From assembly GCA_038277395.1 (NCBI GenBank), contig CM076191.1:26999373-27063372 (forward strand): 64,000 bases of DNA, given 5' to 3'. Position 1 is the stretch's first letter, and each line of letters begins with the position of its first letter. A program made the translations under genes and the position numbers. A model generated the notes under the pieces. The model worked only from the letters and a program-made list of their open reading frames with translations, ran no database searches and was not told the origin of the DNA. This document shows positions 1 to 11,370 of the stretch, one piece after another. The DNA comes from Dryocosmus kuriphilus (Eukaryota > Arthropoda > Insecta > Hymenoptera > Cynipidae).

Positions 1-262
1 GTTAAAAGAAATGAAGATGAGCAGTACCTATAATGTTTAAAAAATCACATTGAATTTAACTTATTAAAAGAACTATATATTGTAGAGTAATAGAAAGACA
101 TTGCATAATTAGTACCATTCTGGGTATATTTTATCAGTTTTTTTATAAACTAACGAGATAAAATTTACAATCATGTATATTACATGTGTTAATTCTACTT
201 TTGGAAATAATAAACGAGCTTTTAAGCTGCAAAAAATCAGCTAATAAAAGTATTATTTAATA

Positions 263-388
263 ACATTAACCTCTCTTATTTAATTAATCATTGAACTTAT
301 TTGAAGGCATTATTTTTTGTTTCAAGTGACCATAATCAATCTACTAAATACATCTGCTATATATATTTTATAATCCACTGAAAGAAAG
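263..388 (-). pseudogene. Mirror copy of a decayed gene-end module (left arm)
   Basis: This is the left-arm counterpart of 10991-11116. On the minus strand it reads as a degenerate version of the small gene's last ~40 codons, with internal stops. Coordinates are inferred from the palindrome symmetry. Confidence 0.5.
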
Positions 389-840
389 TTTGAAATATTC
401 TTTAACGCGACAAAGTAATATGCTAAAAATTCAATTCATTTAACTAAAACCTTGCAATACTCGAAAACGGTAAAAGATATGACAAAAATGTATTTAAAAA
501 AAGGGATGTTTTTCAGACAGATCTAAATGATACACAAAGAAAAATTCCAAAATTTGCAAATATATCGAAAACTGTAAGAGATACGTAAAAACGGGCAAAA
601 TTTTAATTCTTACAAAACAGTTCCTCAAACTGATCTAAATGATACACTAAAGAAATTTCCAAAAAGTAAAGAGGGTTGCGGAGCTGCAGGCAATAATCAG
701 TAATTTAGGAATGAGGCGATGGTGGTAAGTGTCTGAATTCAACCAATTAAGGCGGGTTGCCGAGCTGTAGACTAAATTTTGTAAAAACTTTAGTTTGATG
801 GAAGGGTTCTGTTTTAGGTTAAATGTCTGTACTTCACTGT

Positions 841-846
841 GCGTGC

Positions 847-888
<42 letters not shown>
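841..888. repeat. (GT)n microsatellite
   Basis: Pure GT repeats follow a short GCGTGCGC lead. The mirrored (AC)n tract in the other arm (10491-10530) is shorter, which accounts for part of the length difference between the arms. A third (AC)n tract lies at 12384-12401. Confidence 0.95.
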
Positions 889-890
<2 letters not shown>

Positions 891-1279
891 CTAATTTAAC
901 GAGTGTTTAAAAGCAAAAGTTATGTTCAAAATCCAAGCATGGAAATTAATTATTGACTGTGTCTTATTCATATTACTTAAGGAAAAAAATAAAAATTAGA
1001 AAGGACTGAGAAATTCTTACTAATAAAGTCGGCTAATTTCACCACACCGAAAATGAGATAACAGCACTAATAGTAGTTTTATTTGACATCAAGGGACGCA
1101 TTGAGGGCTCGAAAGTACTGCGCAGGAAGTTTCCATAGAGAATTTTTCTAGAAGCTTCCAGGTAGATTGTATCGGCGATTCCCGACTTCTTGACAGTGGC
1201 CAACATGCATCGAAAGGTTTCACAGTTCAAAGCGTCCTTGAAGCGTCACTGCTAGGAGTTTATGTAGGAATTTGACGAA

Positions 1280-1860
1280 GGTAAAACCAGTCATTTGCCG
1301 ATGGTTCGTGTCTGTGCTAAATGTGTGTCTGTAAAATTAATCAGTGACCGACAGGTGATGATGTTTTGTGTCCGCGCTGAAATAAAATTCAGCCAATAAT
1401 CAATTAAGGCGGGTTGCTGATATACAGGTTGCAGGGGCAGGATTTTGTTCCAAGCTAAATGTTTGTAAAACCATATTTCGGTGGAAGGGTTCCGTTCCAG
1501 GGTAAATGTCTGCAAAATTAATCAGTCATCGAAAGTCGATGATGGTTCGTGTCCATGCTGAACGTCTGTAAAATTAGACAGTATCTGACAGGCGATGATG
1601 GTTCGTATCTGTGCTAAATTAATCAGTGCGATGACGGTTCGTGTCTGTGCCAAATAGCCATTCAATCAGTGTGATGAGGGTTTGTGTCCGTGCTAAAATA
1701 CGTGCTGAATGTCTGTAAAATTAATCAGTAACTGACAGACGATGGTGGTTCATGTCCGCGCTAAATTTGTGTAAAAACAATCATTTACCAACAGGCGATG
1801 ATGATGGTTCGTGTCTGTGCTAAAATGTCATTCAATCAGTAACTAAGTACGGTGGGTTGC
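1280..1860. repeat. Degenerate ~55-60-bp minisatellite, left arm
   Basis: Imperfect units contain 'gatgatggttcgtgtc', 'tgctaaatgt' and 'ctgtaaaattaatcagt' repeated many times. The same array in reverse complement is at 9530-10100 in the right arm. Weaker related units lie at 10540-10690 and 12420-12620. Confidence 0.8.
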
Positions 1861-3201
1861 TGACATTGGACTTCTGTAACGACTTGGAGTGTTTATGATG
1901 TACATAGAACCTTCTATAACTTTAAAATAAAGGGGGAGATATATAAATAAACAAAGATAGTACGTACATTAGTTGAGGATATATACAAATACATTGTTTC
2001 GAAAAGTTTGTAGAAAATTCTATAGGTAGCCACCCAAAATAATAATAATAATAATAATAATAATAATCCCAGGTCATATAAAATATTGCAATACCAGAAT
2101 GCATTTTATTGAAGGTTTTACGATTTGTAGCACCACTTTAAATCTGTGCGTTTATCTGTTTATGTTAAATACGTAATATAGTATCAGCATTCCCGAAGCT
2201 TGAGATAAAAAGTGACATGCATTTTATTAACAGGTTTCAGACTCGTTCTTCTTTAAACGCCTCTCTCTCTCTCTCTCTTATTTTTAGACATAGCAATTTA
2301 CCTATCATGATTTGAAGATTTAGCGTACAATAAAAAAAGAAGTCTCTCTGTTCTTCTTAGGTAGCATTTATGTCATCGAAAAATATTTTACTTAATTGTT
2401 GAAAAATTTTAAGTTCAAAATGAAAGTAAGAATTACGTTTTCCAAACTCTTTCAAAATATTACATCATATACCCAAAATGCTATAACGTCATCTGAGAGA
2501 TCATTAGTATTATACGTAAACAATAAATTCTCAATTTTACAGAAATTTTGCAAGGTTAATAATGTGCAAAAGAGTAAAATAATTAGAAGAGCAATTGTAC
2601 AGCTCAGAATATGTAAAAAATAATTTAAAGTCATTTCTGTATATTTGCGAGATCTCTCACAATGTGATTTTAGAGATTAAAATAAGTGTATCATGTTTAA
2701 CCTACTCTTGGTGTCACACAAAATATGACGTCAGCTTCCTGTCAACAAATATCAAAGAGAAATTCGCTAAGGAGTTAGTTACTGAAAAAGCAAAGAGATA
2801 ACTGGAGATGAGTGACACACACCTATGAATTTATAAACAGTAAATTTGTTGATAAAGTCAAAGACCAACCAATGTAAGTCTTACGTTTTACGAAATTCTT
2901 CGAAAATTATTACAACATATCCCCTAAGATTCTATAACATAGATTTAAAGTGTTTTAAGTAATGCGTTTGTCAGTAATAATCGAGGAGTGAACCTATCCT
3001 ACAAATCTGAATTATTTATCCAACTATTGTGAGAAGCATCAAATCCTAACTTATTTACAAACCATGTTGGGTCTATTTTATCAGGTTTTATAAGTTAACG
3101 AGATAAAACTTACAATCACATATATATTACATGTGTTAATTCTGCTATTGGAAATAATAAACTATCTTTTAAGCTGTTAAAGAATCATCTAATAAAAATC
3201 T

Positions 3202-3325
3202 TATTTAATAACGCTAGCCTCTCTTATTTCATTAAGATTGAAATTATTTCAATGCGTTATTTCTGTTTCAGGTAACCGCAATCAATCTACCAAATAAATC
3301 AGCTACATAAATTTTGATTTGAAAT
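3202..3325 (-). pseudogene. Mirror copy of a decayed gene-end module (left arm)
   Basis: This is the left-arm counterpart of 8057-8180. The minus strand carries the degraded C-terminal coding segment related to the reading frame at 4046-4294. It has a stop and a one-base shift. Confidence 0.5.
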
Positions 3326-4045
3326 TGTAAGCAACTTTGAAATAATCTTTAACACAACAGAGTAATATGTTAAAAATCTAATTCATTTAACTGAAACCTT
3401 GCAATAATAACATTATTAGTGAAGTATTGAAGATATTGAAATCAATCATTGACAATGAAAAAATATTTTTCTTATGGCAACATTGAACTCTGGTTAAAAT
3501 AAATCTAGTTCAAGGGATAAAAAAGGCGAACTATATGAATAATGAATAGATTTGTACTATTGATTCCTATACTAATTAGACAAAATGATTGATTTCTTGC
3601 ATACAAGTACAAAGATTTTTGTTCAGTGATATTAAAAGTGAAATTAACCTCAGTTAACTATTAAAATATGTGAGGAATAGGAGGTTTTGGGGAGGATTAT
3701 TTTGTAGTTGAAACAAGTAGATACTGAAAAATGTTGGATTCAATTATTGCGCACTCTAAATCATATGCTAAAACTTTAAAAGATAAGCTGATCCTCTCTT
3801 TGCACTAACTAAAATTAATTCAGGTGAGCGGAGTGAAGAAGAAATACACATAAATTTTGAAACTTAGATTTATTTAATTTATTGCAATATAATAAATGTA
3901 AAGAACTACATATAACATTTTATATGTGATTCTTAAGTTATAAGTACAGGAAATGTTCTATCCAATAATTCAAATGTTAATTCAACAATTAAAAATATTG
4001 AACCAGCAGTTGTTAAAGTTTTTACACCAATTAATAAGAATATTA

Positions 4046-4294
4046 TCATTCAATAATGCCAACCTCTCTTAGTTCATTAATGGTTGCAATTATTTTAAGC
4101 GACTTATTTCTGTTTTTTTGGGATTGTGAAAGTGAGTGCAAATGATCGACCAATTTATTAGGATCTGCCCAGTAATGTGAACATTTTGCTTCTATATATT
4201 CAGAGGAAAAGTCATTTTCAACATCATCTTCATCATCATCATCACCATCTTCGTTATTGCTATCATCATCATCAGCATCATTATTGATTGTCAT
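4046..4294 (-). CDS. Asp-rich small protein, left-arm copy
   Basis: This 82-codon open frame is identical in translation to 7086-7334 in the other arm. The N-terminal half is a low-complexity Asp/Glu/Asn run. The C-terminal half (from about residue 35) has a compact segment containing WADPNKLVDHLHSL and ending in NELREVGIIE. I recall this C-terminal pattern (DPN-L-x-RL ... EI-x-I-x-EELREAGII) from uncharacterised arthropod mobile-element proteins, probably Polinton-associated; that is recollection, not a search. No start context or promoter is visible. It may be only the surviving 3' end of a longer gene. Confidence 0.45.
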   Translation of the reverse strand: MTINNDADDDDSNNEDGDDDDEDDVENDFSSEYIEAKCSHYWADPNKLVDHLHSLSQSQKNRNKSLKIIATINELREVGIIE

Positions 4295-4724
4295 GGATGG
4301 TGAGTTATCATGTTGATCAAATTCTTCTTTTTAATCTTCATCTTGTGACTTCAATTACCTCCATTCATTGTGCATGAGCACAGAATCTTCTAGAATCTTC
4401 GAGAAAACCAGAGTGGTAAGTTATATAGTAGTCCTATTCTGTAGACATCTGCTCAAATAATGACAGCAAAATTTAGATGTTAATATTTTTTTAATTTTTA
4501 TACCTATTTGCATCATGTATCATTGAAAATAAAACTAATGATTAGACATTTGAAAAACGTTTTTACTTTTAAAGATTAACTAATGGTTAATATGTATATC
4601 ACAAGCATTTGCCACATATCCATTAGGATTTCGAATGGTGTTTGTATATTCCAACATAATGCAGTACCTACCCTAGTCTGACATGTCGGGAAATCCTGAA
4701 CAAGGCGGAAGCGCATACGTTGAA

Positions 4725-4845
4725 TCGATGTTAAACAAACGTTGAGCCGACGTCAAACCGAAGTTGAACAAACGTTAAGACAACTTTAATTCAACGTTGG
4801 TTCAACGTTGGTTCAAAGTTGGCTCAACATTGCACAAAAATTGAT
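4725..4845. repeat. Degenerate CAACGTTG-type short tandem repeat, left arm
   Basis: Roughly 12-14-bp units of the form 'ttgaacaaacgtt' and 'ttcaacgttgg' are repeated about nine times. CAACGTTG is itself palindromic. The mirror array is at 6525-6660. Confidence 0.75.
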
Positions 4846-4873
4846 TACATATCTGATATGTCAAGCCTAGACA

Positions 4874-5084
4874 CTTTACATATACTTTATTGCCACGTTT
4901 CTTGATTATTTTTTTCCACAAGGTATACGTCTGGATGCTTCTCTTTGAAAAGTTCCTGTTCATAGAATCCGCTAGCGATAGTTTGCTCTTTATAGTCCTT
5001 GTGCTTGTACGCCGCTGGATTGTTGGGTATGACTTGAGTGACAGTGAATATCTCTCTTGTCCAGTTAGGAGGTGTATACTTTAA
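4874..5084 (-). pseudogene. Polinton-type integrase C-terminal fragment, left arm
   Basis: The minus strand encodes the same C-terminal integrase remnant as 6282-6493 in the other arm: PPNWTREIF, then a segment ending in GFYEQEL, then DVYLVEK. The codon corresponding to the apparent start Met in the right arm is not ATG here. The catalytic core is absent from both arms, so both are truncated remnants. Confidence 0.6.
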
Positions 5085-5326
5085 TTTACCTTCATAATAA
5101 TTTACGTCTAGAGTTTATTACATAACGCCATATACATAGAGAGATGTCGATTGCGCAGGCGCAAAGTTATTGTCACATGAAACATAACCTCTAATCTTGA
5201 AACAAAAATCGGATCGCCATATTTTATTACGTAGATGACGCCGGTATAGCTGTAAGGGTTCTGCAACTCAGTCGGTAAGACGAGAGAGCTTTCATACTAT
5301 TTTTCCTCTTCCAATGATTCCTGAAA

Positions 5327-5530
5327 TTTCAAAATTACAATCTGTTCAATCAAATCATACCATTTTCCCTGTTCCAACTCTTAAAATATTCCCTAAAATT
5401 TAAAAATCACATTTTGTGCAATCGAATCACACCATTTTCCCTCTTCCAACTCTAAAAACGTTAGCTGAAATTTCAAAATAACAATTTGTTCAATCAAATC
5501 ATACCATTTTCCCTGTTCCAACTCTAAAAA
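5327..5530. repeat. ~79-bp tandem repeat flanking the palindrome centre
   Basis: Three imperfect units each carry 'caaaataacaatttgttcaa', 'tcaaatcataccattttccc' and 'tgttccaactctaaaaac'. The mirror units are at about 5840-6050. Confidence 0.85.
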
Positions 5531-5538
5531 CTTTCCCA

Positions 5539-5660
5539 AGAAATTTAGTTTCCCCTTTTCCAGCTAATAAAACTGAGGACAGTATATTCCCCCTCTCCAG
5601 CTGATGAAACTGAGGACAATATTTTCCCCCTTTCCAGCTGATAAAACTGAGCAGTATGAG
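5539..5660. repeat. ~43-45-bp tandem repeat at the palindrome centre
   Basis: About three units of 'ccagctgataaaactgagga' followed by a T/C-rich stretch run up to the loop. They are mirrored at about 5705-5825. Confidence 0.85.
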
Positions 5661-5678
5661 GACAAGGCGGATGAGGAC

Positions 5679-5693
5679 TATGAGCTTGCACAT
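5679..5693. other. Palindrome centre: 15-base loop
   Basis: The two arms approach to within about 15 unpaired bases (tatgagcttgcacat). A few bases of indel lie just outside the loop at 5660-5678 against 5694-5710. The hairpin is therefore almost loop-free. Confidence 0.9.
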
Positions 5694-6281
5694 GTTCCTC
5701 ATCCACCTCATACTGCTCAGTTTTATCAGCTGGAAAGGGGGAAAATATTGTCCTCAGTTTCATCAGCTGGAGAGAGGGAAAATACTGTCCTCAGTTTTAT
5801 TAGCTGGAAAAGGGAAAACTAATTTCTTGGGAAAGTTTTTAGAGTTGGAACAGGGAAAATGGTATGCTTTGATTGAACAAATTGTAATTTTGAAATTTCA
5901 GCTAACGTTTTTAGAGTTGGAACAGGGAAAATGGTGTGATTCGATTGCACAAATTGTGATTTTTAAATTTTAGGGAATATTTTTAGAGTTGGAACAGGCA
6001 AAATAGTATGATTTGATTGAACAGATTGTAATTTTGAAATTTTAGGGAGCATTGGAAAAGGAAACATGGTATGAAAGCTCTCTCGTCTTACCGACTGGGT
6101 TGCAGAACCCTTACAACTATACTGGCGTCATCTACGTAATAAAATATGGCGACCCGGTTTTTGTTTCAAGATTAGAGATTATGTTTCATGTGACAATAAC
6201 TTTGCGCCTGCGCAATTGACATCTCTCTATGTATATGGCGTTATGTAATACACTCTAGACGTAAATTATTATGAAAGTAAA

Positions 6282-6493
6282 TTAATGTATAGACCTCCTA
6301 ACTGGACAAGAGAGATATTCACTGTCACTCAAGTCATACCCAACAATCCAGCGGCGTACAAGCACAAGGACTATAAAGAGCAAACTATCGCTGGCGGATT
6401 CTATGAACAGGAACTTTTTAAAGAGAAGCATCCAGACGTATACCTTGTGGAAAAAAATAATCAAGAAACGTGGCAATAAAGTATATGTAGAGT
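6282..6493 (+). pseudogene. Polinton/Maverick-type integrase C-terminal fragment
   Basis: The open frame (ATG at 6285, 64 codons) matches the chromo-like C-terminal tail of the retroviral-type integrases carried by Polinton/Maverick elements and annotated in insects as F54H12.3-like. The visible landmarks are PPNWTREIF, TVTQVIPNNPAAYK, GGFYEQEL and DVYLVEK. After DVYLVEK the frame runs into NNQETWQ. A one-base shift in the A-run at about 6452-6458 instead gives KIIKKRGNK, the usual family ending, so a single-base slip is likely. The zinc-binding and catalytic (DDE) parts are missing; the palindrome centre lies where they should be. Confidence 0.6.
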
Positions 6494-6524
6494 GTCTAGG
6501 CTTGACATATCAGATATGTAATCA

Positions 6525-6660
6525 ATTTTTGTGCAATGTTGAGCCAACTTTGAATCAACGTTGAACCAACGTTGAACCAACGTTGAATTAACGTTGTCTT
6601 AACGTTTGTTCAACTTCGGTTTGACGTCGGCTCAACGTTTGTTTAACATCGATTCAACGT
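6525..6660. repeat. Degenerate CAACGTTG-type short tandem repeat, right arm
   Basis: Mirror of 4725-4845, directly downstream of the integrase remnant. Units such as 'ttgaaccaacgttgaaccaa' recur with drift. Confidence 0.75.
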
Positions 6661-7085
6661 ATGCGCTTCCGCCTTGTTCAGGATTTCCCGACATGTCAGA
6701 CTAGGGTAGGTACTGCATTATGTTGGAATATACAAACACCATTCGAAATCCTAATGGATATGTGGCAAATGCTTGTGATATACATATTAACCATTAGTTA
6801 ATCTTTAAAAGTAAAAACGTTTTTTTTCAAATGTCTAATCATTAGTTTTATTTTCAATGATACATGATGCAAATAGGTATAAAAATTAAAAAAATATTAA
6901 CATCTAAATTTTGCTGTCATTATTTGAGCAGATGTCTACAGAATAGGACTACTATATAACTTACCACTCTGGTTTTCTCGAAGATTCTAGAAGATTCTGT
7001 GCTCATGCACAATGAATGGAGGTAATTGAAGTCACAAGATGAAGATTAAAAAGAAGAATTTGATCAACATGATAACTCACCATCC

Positions 7086-7334
7086 ATGACAATCAATAAT
7101 GATGCTGATGATGATGATAGCAATAACGAAGATGGTGATGATGATGATGAAGATGATGTTGAAAATGACTTTTCCTCTGAATATATAGAAGCAAAATGTT
7201 CACATTACTGGGCAGATCCTAATAAATTGGTCGATCATTTGCACTCACTTTCACAATCCCAAAAAAACAGAAATAAGTCGCTTAAAATAATTGCAACCAT
7301 TAATGAACTAAGAGAGGTTGGCATTATTGAATGA
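7086..7334 (+). CDS. Asp-rich small protein, right-arm copy
   Basis: This is the 82-codon frame mirrored at 4046-4294 with an identical translation. Residues about 4-30 are almost only D, N, E and S. Residues about 35-82 form a folded-looking tail (KCSHYWADPNKLVDHLHSL ... INELREVGIIE, then stop). The same tail is present as decayed copies at 8057-8180, 10991-11116 and 11725-11849, so this is the best-preserved member of a locally amplified family. Preservation in both arms could reflect recent arm duplication rather than selection. Function unknown. A longer Polinton-related protein truncated at its N-terminus is the likeliest reading. Confidence 0.45.
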   Translation: MTINNDADDDDSNNEDGDDDDEDDVENDFSSEYIEAKCSHYWADPNKLVDHLHSLSQSQKNRNKSLKIIATINELREVGIIE

Positions 7335-8056
7335 TAATATTCTTATTAATTGGTGTAAAAACTTTAACAACTGCTGGTTCAATATTTTTAATTGTTGAAT
7401 TAACATTTGAATTATTGGATAGAACATTTCCTGTACTTATAACTTAAGAATCACATATAAAATGTTATATGTAGTTCTTTACATTTATTATATTGCAATA
7501 AATTAAATAAATCTAAGTTTCAAAATTTATGTGTATTTCTTCTTCACTCCGCTCACCTGAATTAATTTTAGTTAGTGCAAAGAGAGGATCAGCTTATCTT
7601 TTAAAGCTTTAGCATATGATTTAGAGTGCGCAATAATTGAATCCAACATTTTTCAGTATCTACTTGTTTCAACTACAAAATAATCCTCCCCAAAACCTCC
7701 TATTCCTCACATATTTTAATAGTTAACTGAGGTTAATTTCACTTTTAATATCACTGAACAAAAATCTTTGTACTTGTATGCAAGAAATCAATCATTTTGT
7801 CTAATTAGTATAGGAATCAATAGTACAAATCTATTCATTATTCATATAGTTCGCCTTTTTTATCCCTTGAACTAGATTTATTTTAACCAGAGTTCAATGT
7901 TGCCATAAGAAAAATATTTTTTCATTGTCAATGATTGATTTCAATATCTTCAATACTTCACTAATAATGTTATTATTGCAAGGTTTCAGTTAAATGAATT
8001 AGATTTTTAACATATTACTCTGTTGTGTTAAAGATTATTTTTCAAAGTTGCTTACA

Positions 8057-8180
8057 GTGGATTATAAAATTTATGTAGCTGATTTATTTGGTAGATTGAT
8101 TGCGGTTACCTGAAACAGAAATAACGCATTGAAATAATTTCAATCTTAATGAAATAAGAGAGGCTAGCGTTATTAAATAA
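8057..8180 (+). pseudogene. Decayed gene-end module 1
   Basis: Read from 8057, the plus strand gives a tail with YVADLFGRL, then an in-frame TGA, then NRN. After a one-base deletion near 8144 it gives NEIREASVIK and a stop. This lines up with YWADPNKLVDHL ... NELREVGIIE of 7086-7334. The downstream ~150 bp (the 'gcagaattaacacatgtaat' region) is shared with the other modules. Confidence 0.6.
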
Positions 8181-9529
8181 GATTTTTATTAGATGATTCT
8201 TTAACAGCTTAAAAGATAGTTTATTATTTCCAATAGCAGAATTAACACATGTAATATATATGTGATTGTAAGTTTTATCTCGTTAACTTATAAAACCTGA
8301 TAAAATAGACCCAACATGGTTTGTAAATAGGTTAGGATTTGATGCTTCTCACAATAGTTGGATAAATAATTCAGATTTGTAGGATAGGTTCACTCCTCGA
8401 TTATTACTGACAAACGCATTACTTAAAACACTTTAAATCTATGTTATAGAATCTTAGGGGATATGTTGTAATAATTTTCGAAGAATTTCGTAAAACGTAA
8501 GACTTACATTGGTTGGTCTTTGACTTTATCAACAAATTTACTGTTTATAAATTCCATAGGTGTGTGTCACTCATCTCCAGTTATCTCTTTGCTTTTTCAG
8601 TAACTAACTCCTTAGCGAATTTCTCTTTGATATTTGTTGACAGGAAGCTGACGTCATATTTTGTGTGACACCAAGAGTAGGTTAAACATGATACACTTAT
8701 TTTAATCTCTAAAATCACATTGTGAGAGATCTCGCAAATATACAGAAATGACTTTAAATTATTTTTTACATATTCTGAGCTGTACAATTGCTCTTCTAAT
8801 TATTTTACTCTTTTGCACATTATTAACCTTGCAAAATTTCTGTAAAATTGAGAATTTATTGTTTACGTATAATACTAATGATCTCTCAGATGACGTTATA
8901 GCATTTTGGGTATATGATGTAATATTTTGAAAGAGTTTGGAAAACGTAATTCTTACTTTCATTTTGAACTTAAAATTTTTCAACAATTAAGTAAAATATT
9001 TTTCGATGACATAAATGCTACCTAAGAAGAACAGAGAGACTTCTTTTTTTATTGTACGCTAAATCTTCAAATCATGATAGGTAAATTGCTATGTCTAAAA
9101 ATAAGAGAGAGAGAGAGAGAGGCGTTTAAAGAAGAACGAGTCTGAAACCTGTTAATAAAATGCATGTCACTTTTTATCTCAAGCTTCGGGAATGCTGATA
9201 CTATATTACGTATTTAACATAAACAGATAAACGCACAGATTTAAAGTGGTGCTACAAATCGTAAAACCTTCAATAAAATGCATTCTGGTATTGCAATATT
9301 TTATATGACCTGGGATTATTATTATTATTATTATTATTATTTTGGGTGGCTACCTATAGAATTTTCTACAAACTTTTCGAAACAATGTATTTGTATATAT
9401 CCTCAACTAATGTACGTACTATCTTTGTTTATTTATATATCTCCCCCTTTATTTTAAAGTTATAGAAGGTTCTATGTACATCATAAACACTCCAAGTCGT
9501 TACAGAAGTCCAATGTCAGCAACCCACCG

Positions 9530-10100
9530 TACTTAGTTACTGATTGAATGACATTTTAGCACAGACACGAACCATCATCATCGCCTGTTGGTAAATGATT
9601 GTTTTTACACAAATTTAGCGCGGACATGAACCACCATCGTCTGTCAGTTACTGATTAATTTTACAGACATTCAGCACGTATTTTAGCACGGACACAAACC
9701 CTCATCACACTGATTGAATGGCTATTTGGCACAGACACGAACCGTCATCGCACTGATTAATTTAGCACAGATACGAACCATCATCGCCTGTCAGATACTG
9801 TCTAATTTTACAGACGTTCAGCATGGACACGAACCATCATCGACTTTCGATGACTGATTAATTTTGCAGACATTTACCCTGGAACGGAACCCTTCCACCG
9901 AAATATGGTTTTACAAACATTTAGCTTGGAACAAAATCCTGCCCCTGCAACCTGTATATCAGCAACCCGCCTTAATTGATTATTGGCTGAATTTTATTTC
10001 AGCGCGGACACAAAACATCATCACCTGTCGGTCACTGATTAATTTTACAGACACACATTTAGCACAGACACGAACCATCGGCAAATGACTGGTTTTACCT
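9530..10100. repeat. Degenerate ~55-60-bp minisatellite, right arm
   Basis: Units contain 'gacacgaaccatcatcgcct' and 'actgattaattttacagaca' with many indels. Mirror of 1280-1860. Short open frames here (63-74 codons) shift with the repeat and have no recognisable domain. Confidence 0.8.
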
Positions 10101-10488
10101 TCGTCAAATTCCTACATAAACTCCTAGCAGTGACGCTTCAAGGACGCTTTGAACTGTGAAACCTTTCGATGCATGTTGGCCACTGTCAAGAAGTCGGGAA
10201 TCGCCGATACAATCTACCTGGAAGCTTCTAGAAAAATTCTCTATGGAAACTTCCTGCGCAGTACTTTCGAGCCCTCAATGCGTCCCTTGATGTCAAATAA
10301 AACTACTATTAGTGCTGTTATCTCATTTTCGGTGTGGTGAAATTAGCCGACTTTATTAGTAAGAATTTCTCAGTCCTTTCTAATTTTTATTTTTTTCCTT
10401 AAGTAATATGAATAAGACACAGTCAATAATTAATTTCCATGCTTGGATTTTGAACATAACTTTTGCTTTTAAACACTCGTTAAATTAG

Positions 10489-10490
<2 letters not shown>

Positions 10491-10526
<36 letters not shown>

Positions 10527-10530
10527 GCAC
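10491..10530. repeat. (AC)n microsatellite
   Basis: Mirror of the (GT)n tract at 841-888, shorter by several units. Confidence 0.9.
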
Positions 10531-10990
10531 AGTGAAGTACAGACATTTAACCTAAAACAGAACCCTTCCATCAAACTAAAGTTTTTACAAAATTTAGTCT
10601 ACAGCTCGGCAACCCGCCTTAATTGGTTGAATTCAGACACTTACCACCATCGCCTCATTCCTAAATTACTGATTATTGCCTGCAGCTCCGCAACCCTCTT
10701 TACTTTTTGGAAATTTCTTTAGTGTATCATTTAGATCAGTTTGAGGAACTGTTTTGTAAGAATTAAAATTTTGCCCGTTTTTACGTATCTCTTACAGTTT
10801 TCGATATATTTGCAAATTTTGGAATTTTTCTTTGTGTATCATTTAGATCTGTCTGAAAAACATCCCTTTTTTTAAATACATTTTTGTCATATCTTTTACC
10901 GTTTTCGAGTATTGCAAGGTTTTAGTTAAATGAATTGAATTTTTAGCATATTACTTTGTCGCGTTAAAGAATATTTCAAACTTTCTTTCA

Positions 10991-11116
10991 GTGGATTATA
11001 AAATATATATAGCAGATGTATTTAGTAGATTGATTATGGTCACTTGAAACAAAAAATAATGCCTTCAAATAAGTTCAATGATTAATTAAATAAGAGAGGT
11101 TAATGTTATTAAATAA
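10991..11116 (+). pseudogene. Decayed gene-end module 2
   Basis: The same segment as module 1, more degraded: it reads toward IREVNVIK and a stop at 11114-11116, with an extra in-frame stop just before. It is followed by the shared downstream sequence to about 11250. Confidence 0.55.
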
Positions 11117-11370
11117 TACTTTTATTAGCTGATTTTTTGCAGCTTAAAAGCTCGTTTATTATTTCCAAAAGTAGAATTAACACATGTAATATACATGATT
11201 GTAAATTTTATCTCGTTAGTTTATAAAAAAACTGATAAAATATACCCAGAATGGTACTAATTATGCAATGTCTTTCTATTACTCTACAATATATAGTTCT
11301 TTTAATAAGTTAAATTCAATGTGATTTTTTAAACATTATAGGTACTGCTCATCTTCATTTCTTTTAACTG

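Larger units (their letters stand above)
1..5678. repeat. Left arm of an 11.4-kb near-perfect palindrome
   Basis: This arm is the reverse complement of 5694-11368. Paired positions sum to about 11366-11382 along the whole length, so only small indels separate the arms. Matching landmarks include the (GT)n tract at 841-888 against (AC)n at 10491-10530, the (AAT)n at 2038-2069 against (ATT)n near 9314-9342, and the short Asp-rich reading frame at 4046-4294 against 7086-7334. Scattered substitutions (for example around 5260-5340 against 6040-6110) show that the arms have diverged slightly. Position 1 is still inside the match, so the true left boundary lies outside the window. Confidence 0.95.
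5694..11368. repeat. Right arm of the 11.4-kb palindrome
   Basis: Reverse complement of 1-5678. The last visible matching bases are CTTTTAAC at 11361-11368, pairing with GTTAAAAG at position 1, so the match is still continuing at the window's left edge. Inside the arm are the integrase fragment, the Asp-rich reading frame, decayed gene-end modules, two minisatellites and microsatellites. The sequence continues beyond 11368 with a similar but more diverged repeat (11371-12620). Confidence 0.95.

Noticed and set aside
1039..1515. Small open frames of 63 and 74 codons on the minus strand (mirrored at 9864-10340)
   Set aside because: They lie within or beside the minisatellite, are kept open only because the arms are copies of each other, and have no recognisable domain.
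2038..2069. (AAT)n tract giving a poly-Tyr open frame
   Set aside because: Simple microsatellite artefact, mirrored at 9314-9342.
5499..5973. Several overlapping open frames of 70-105 codons at the palindrome centre
   Set aside because: They are translations of the 43-79-bp tandem repeats and their mirror images, present on both strands, with repetitive products.
5155..6245. Possible CRISPR-like array from the ~79-bp repeats
   Set aside because: Units are contiguous tandem repeats without unique spacers, and the context is a eukaryotic transposon.
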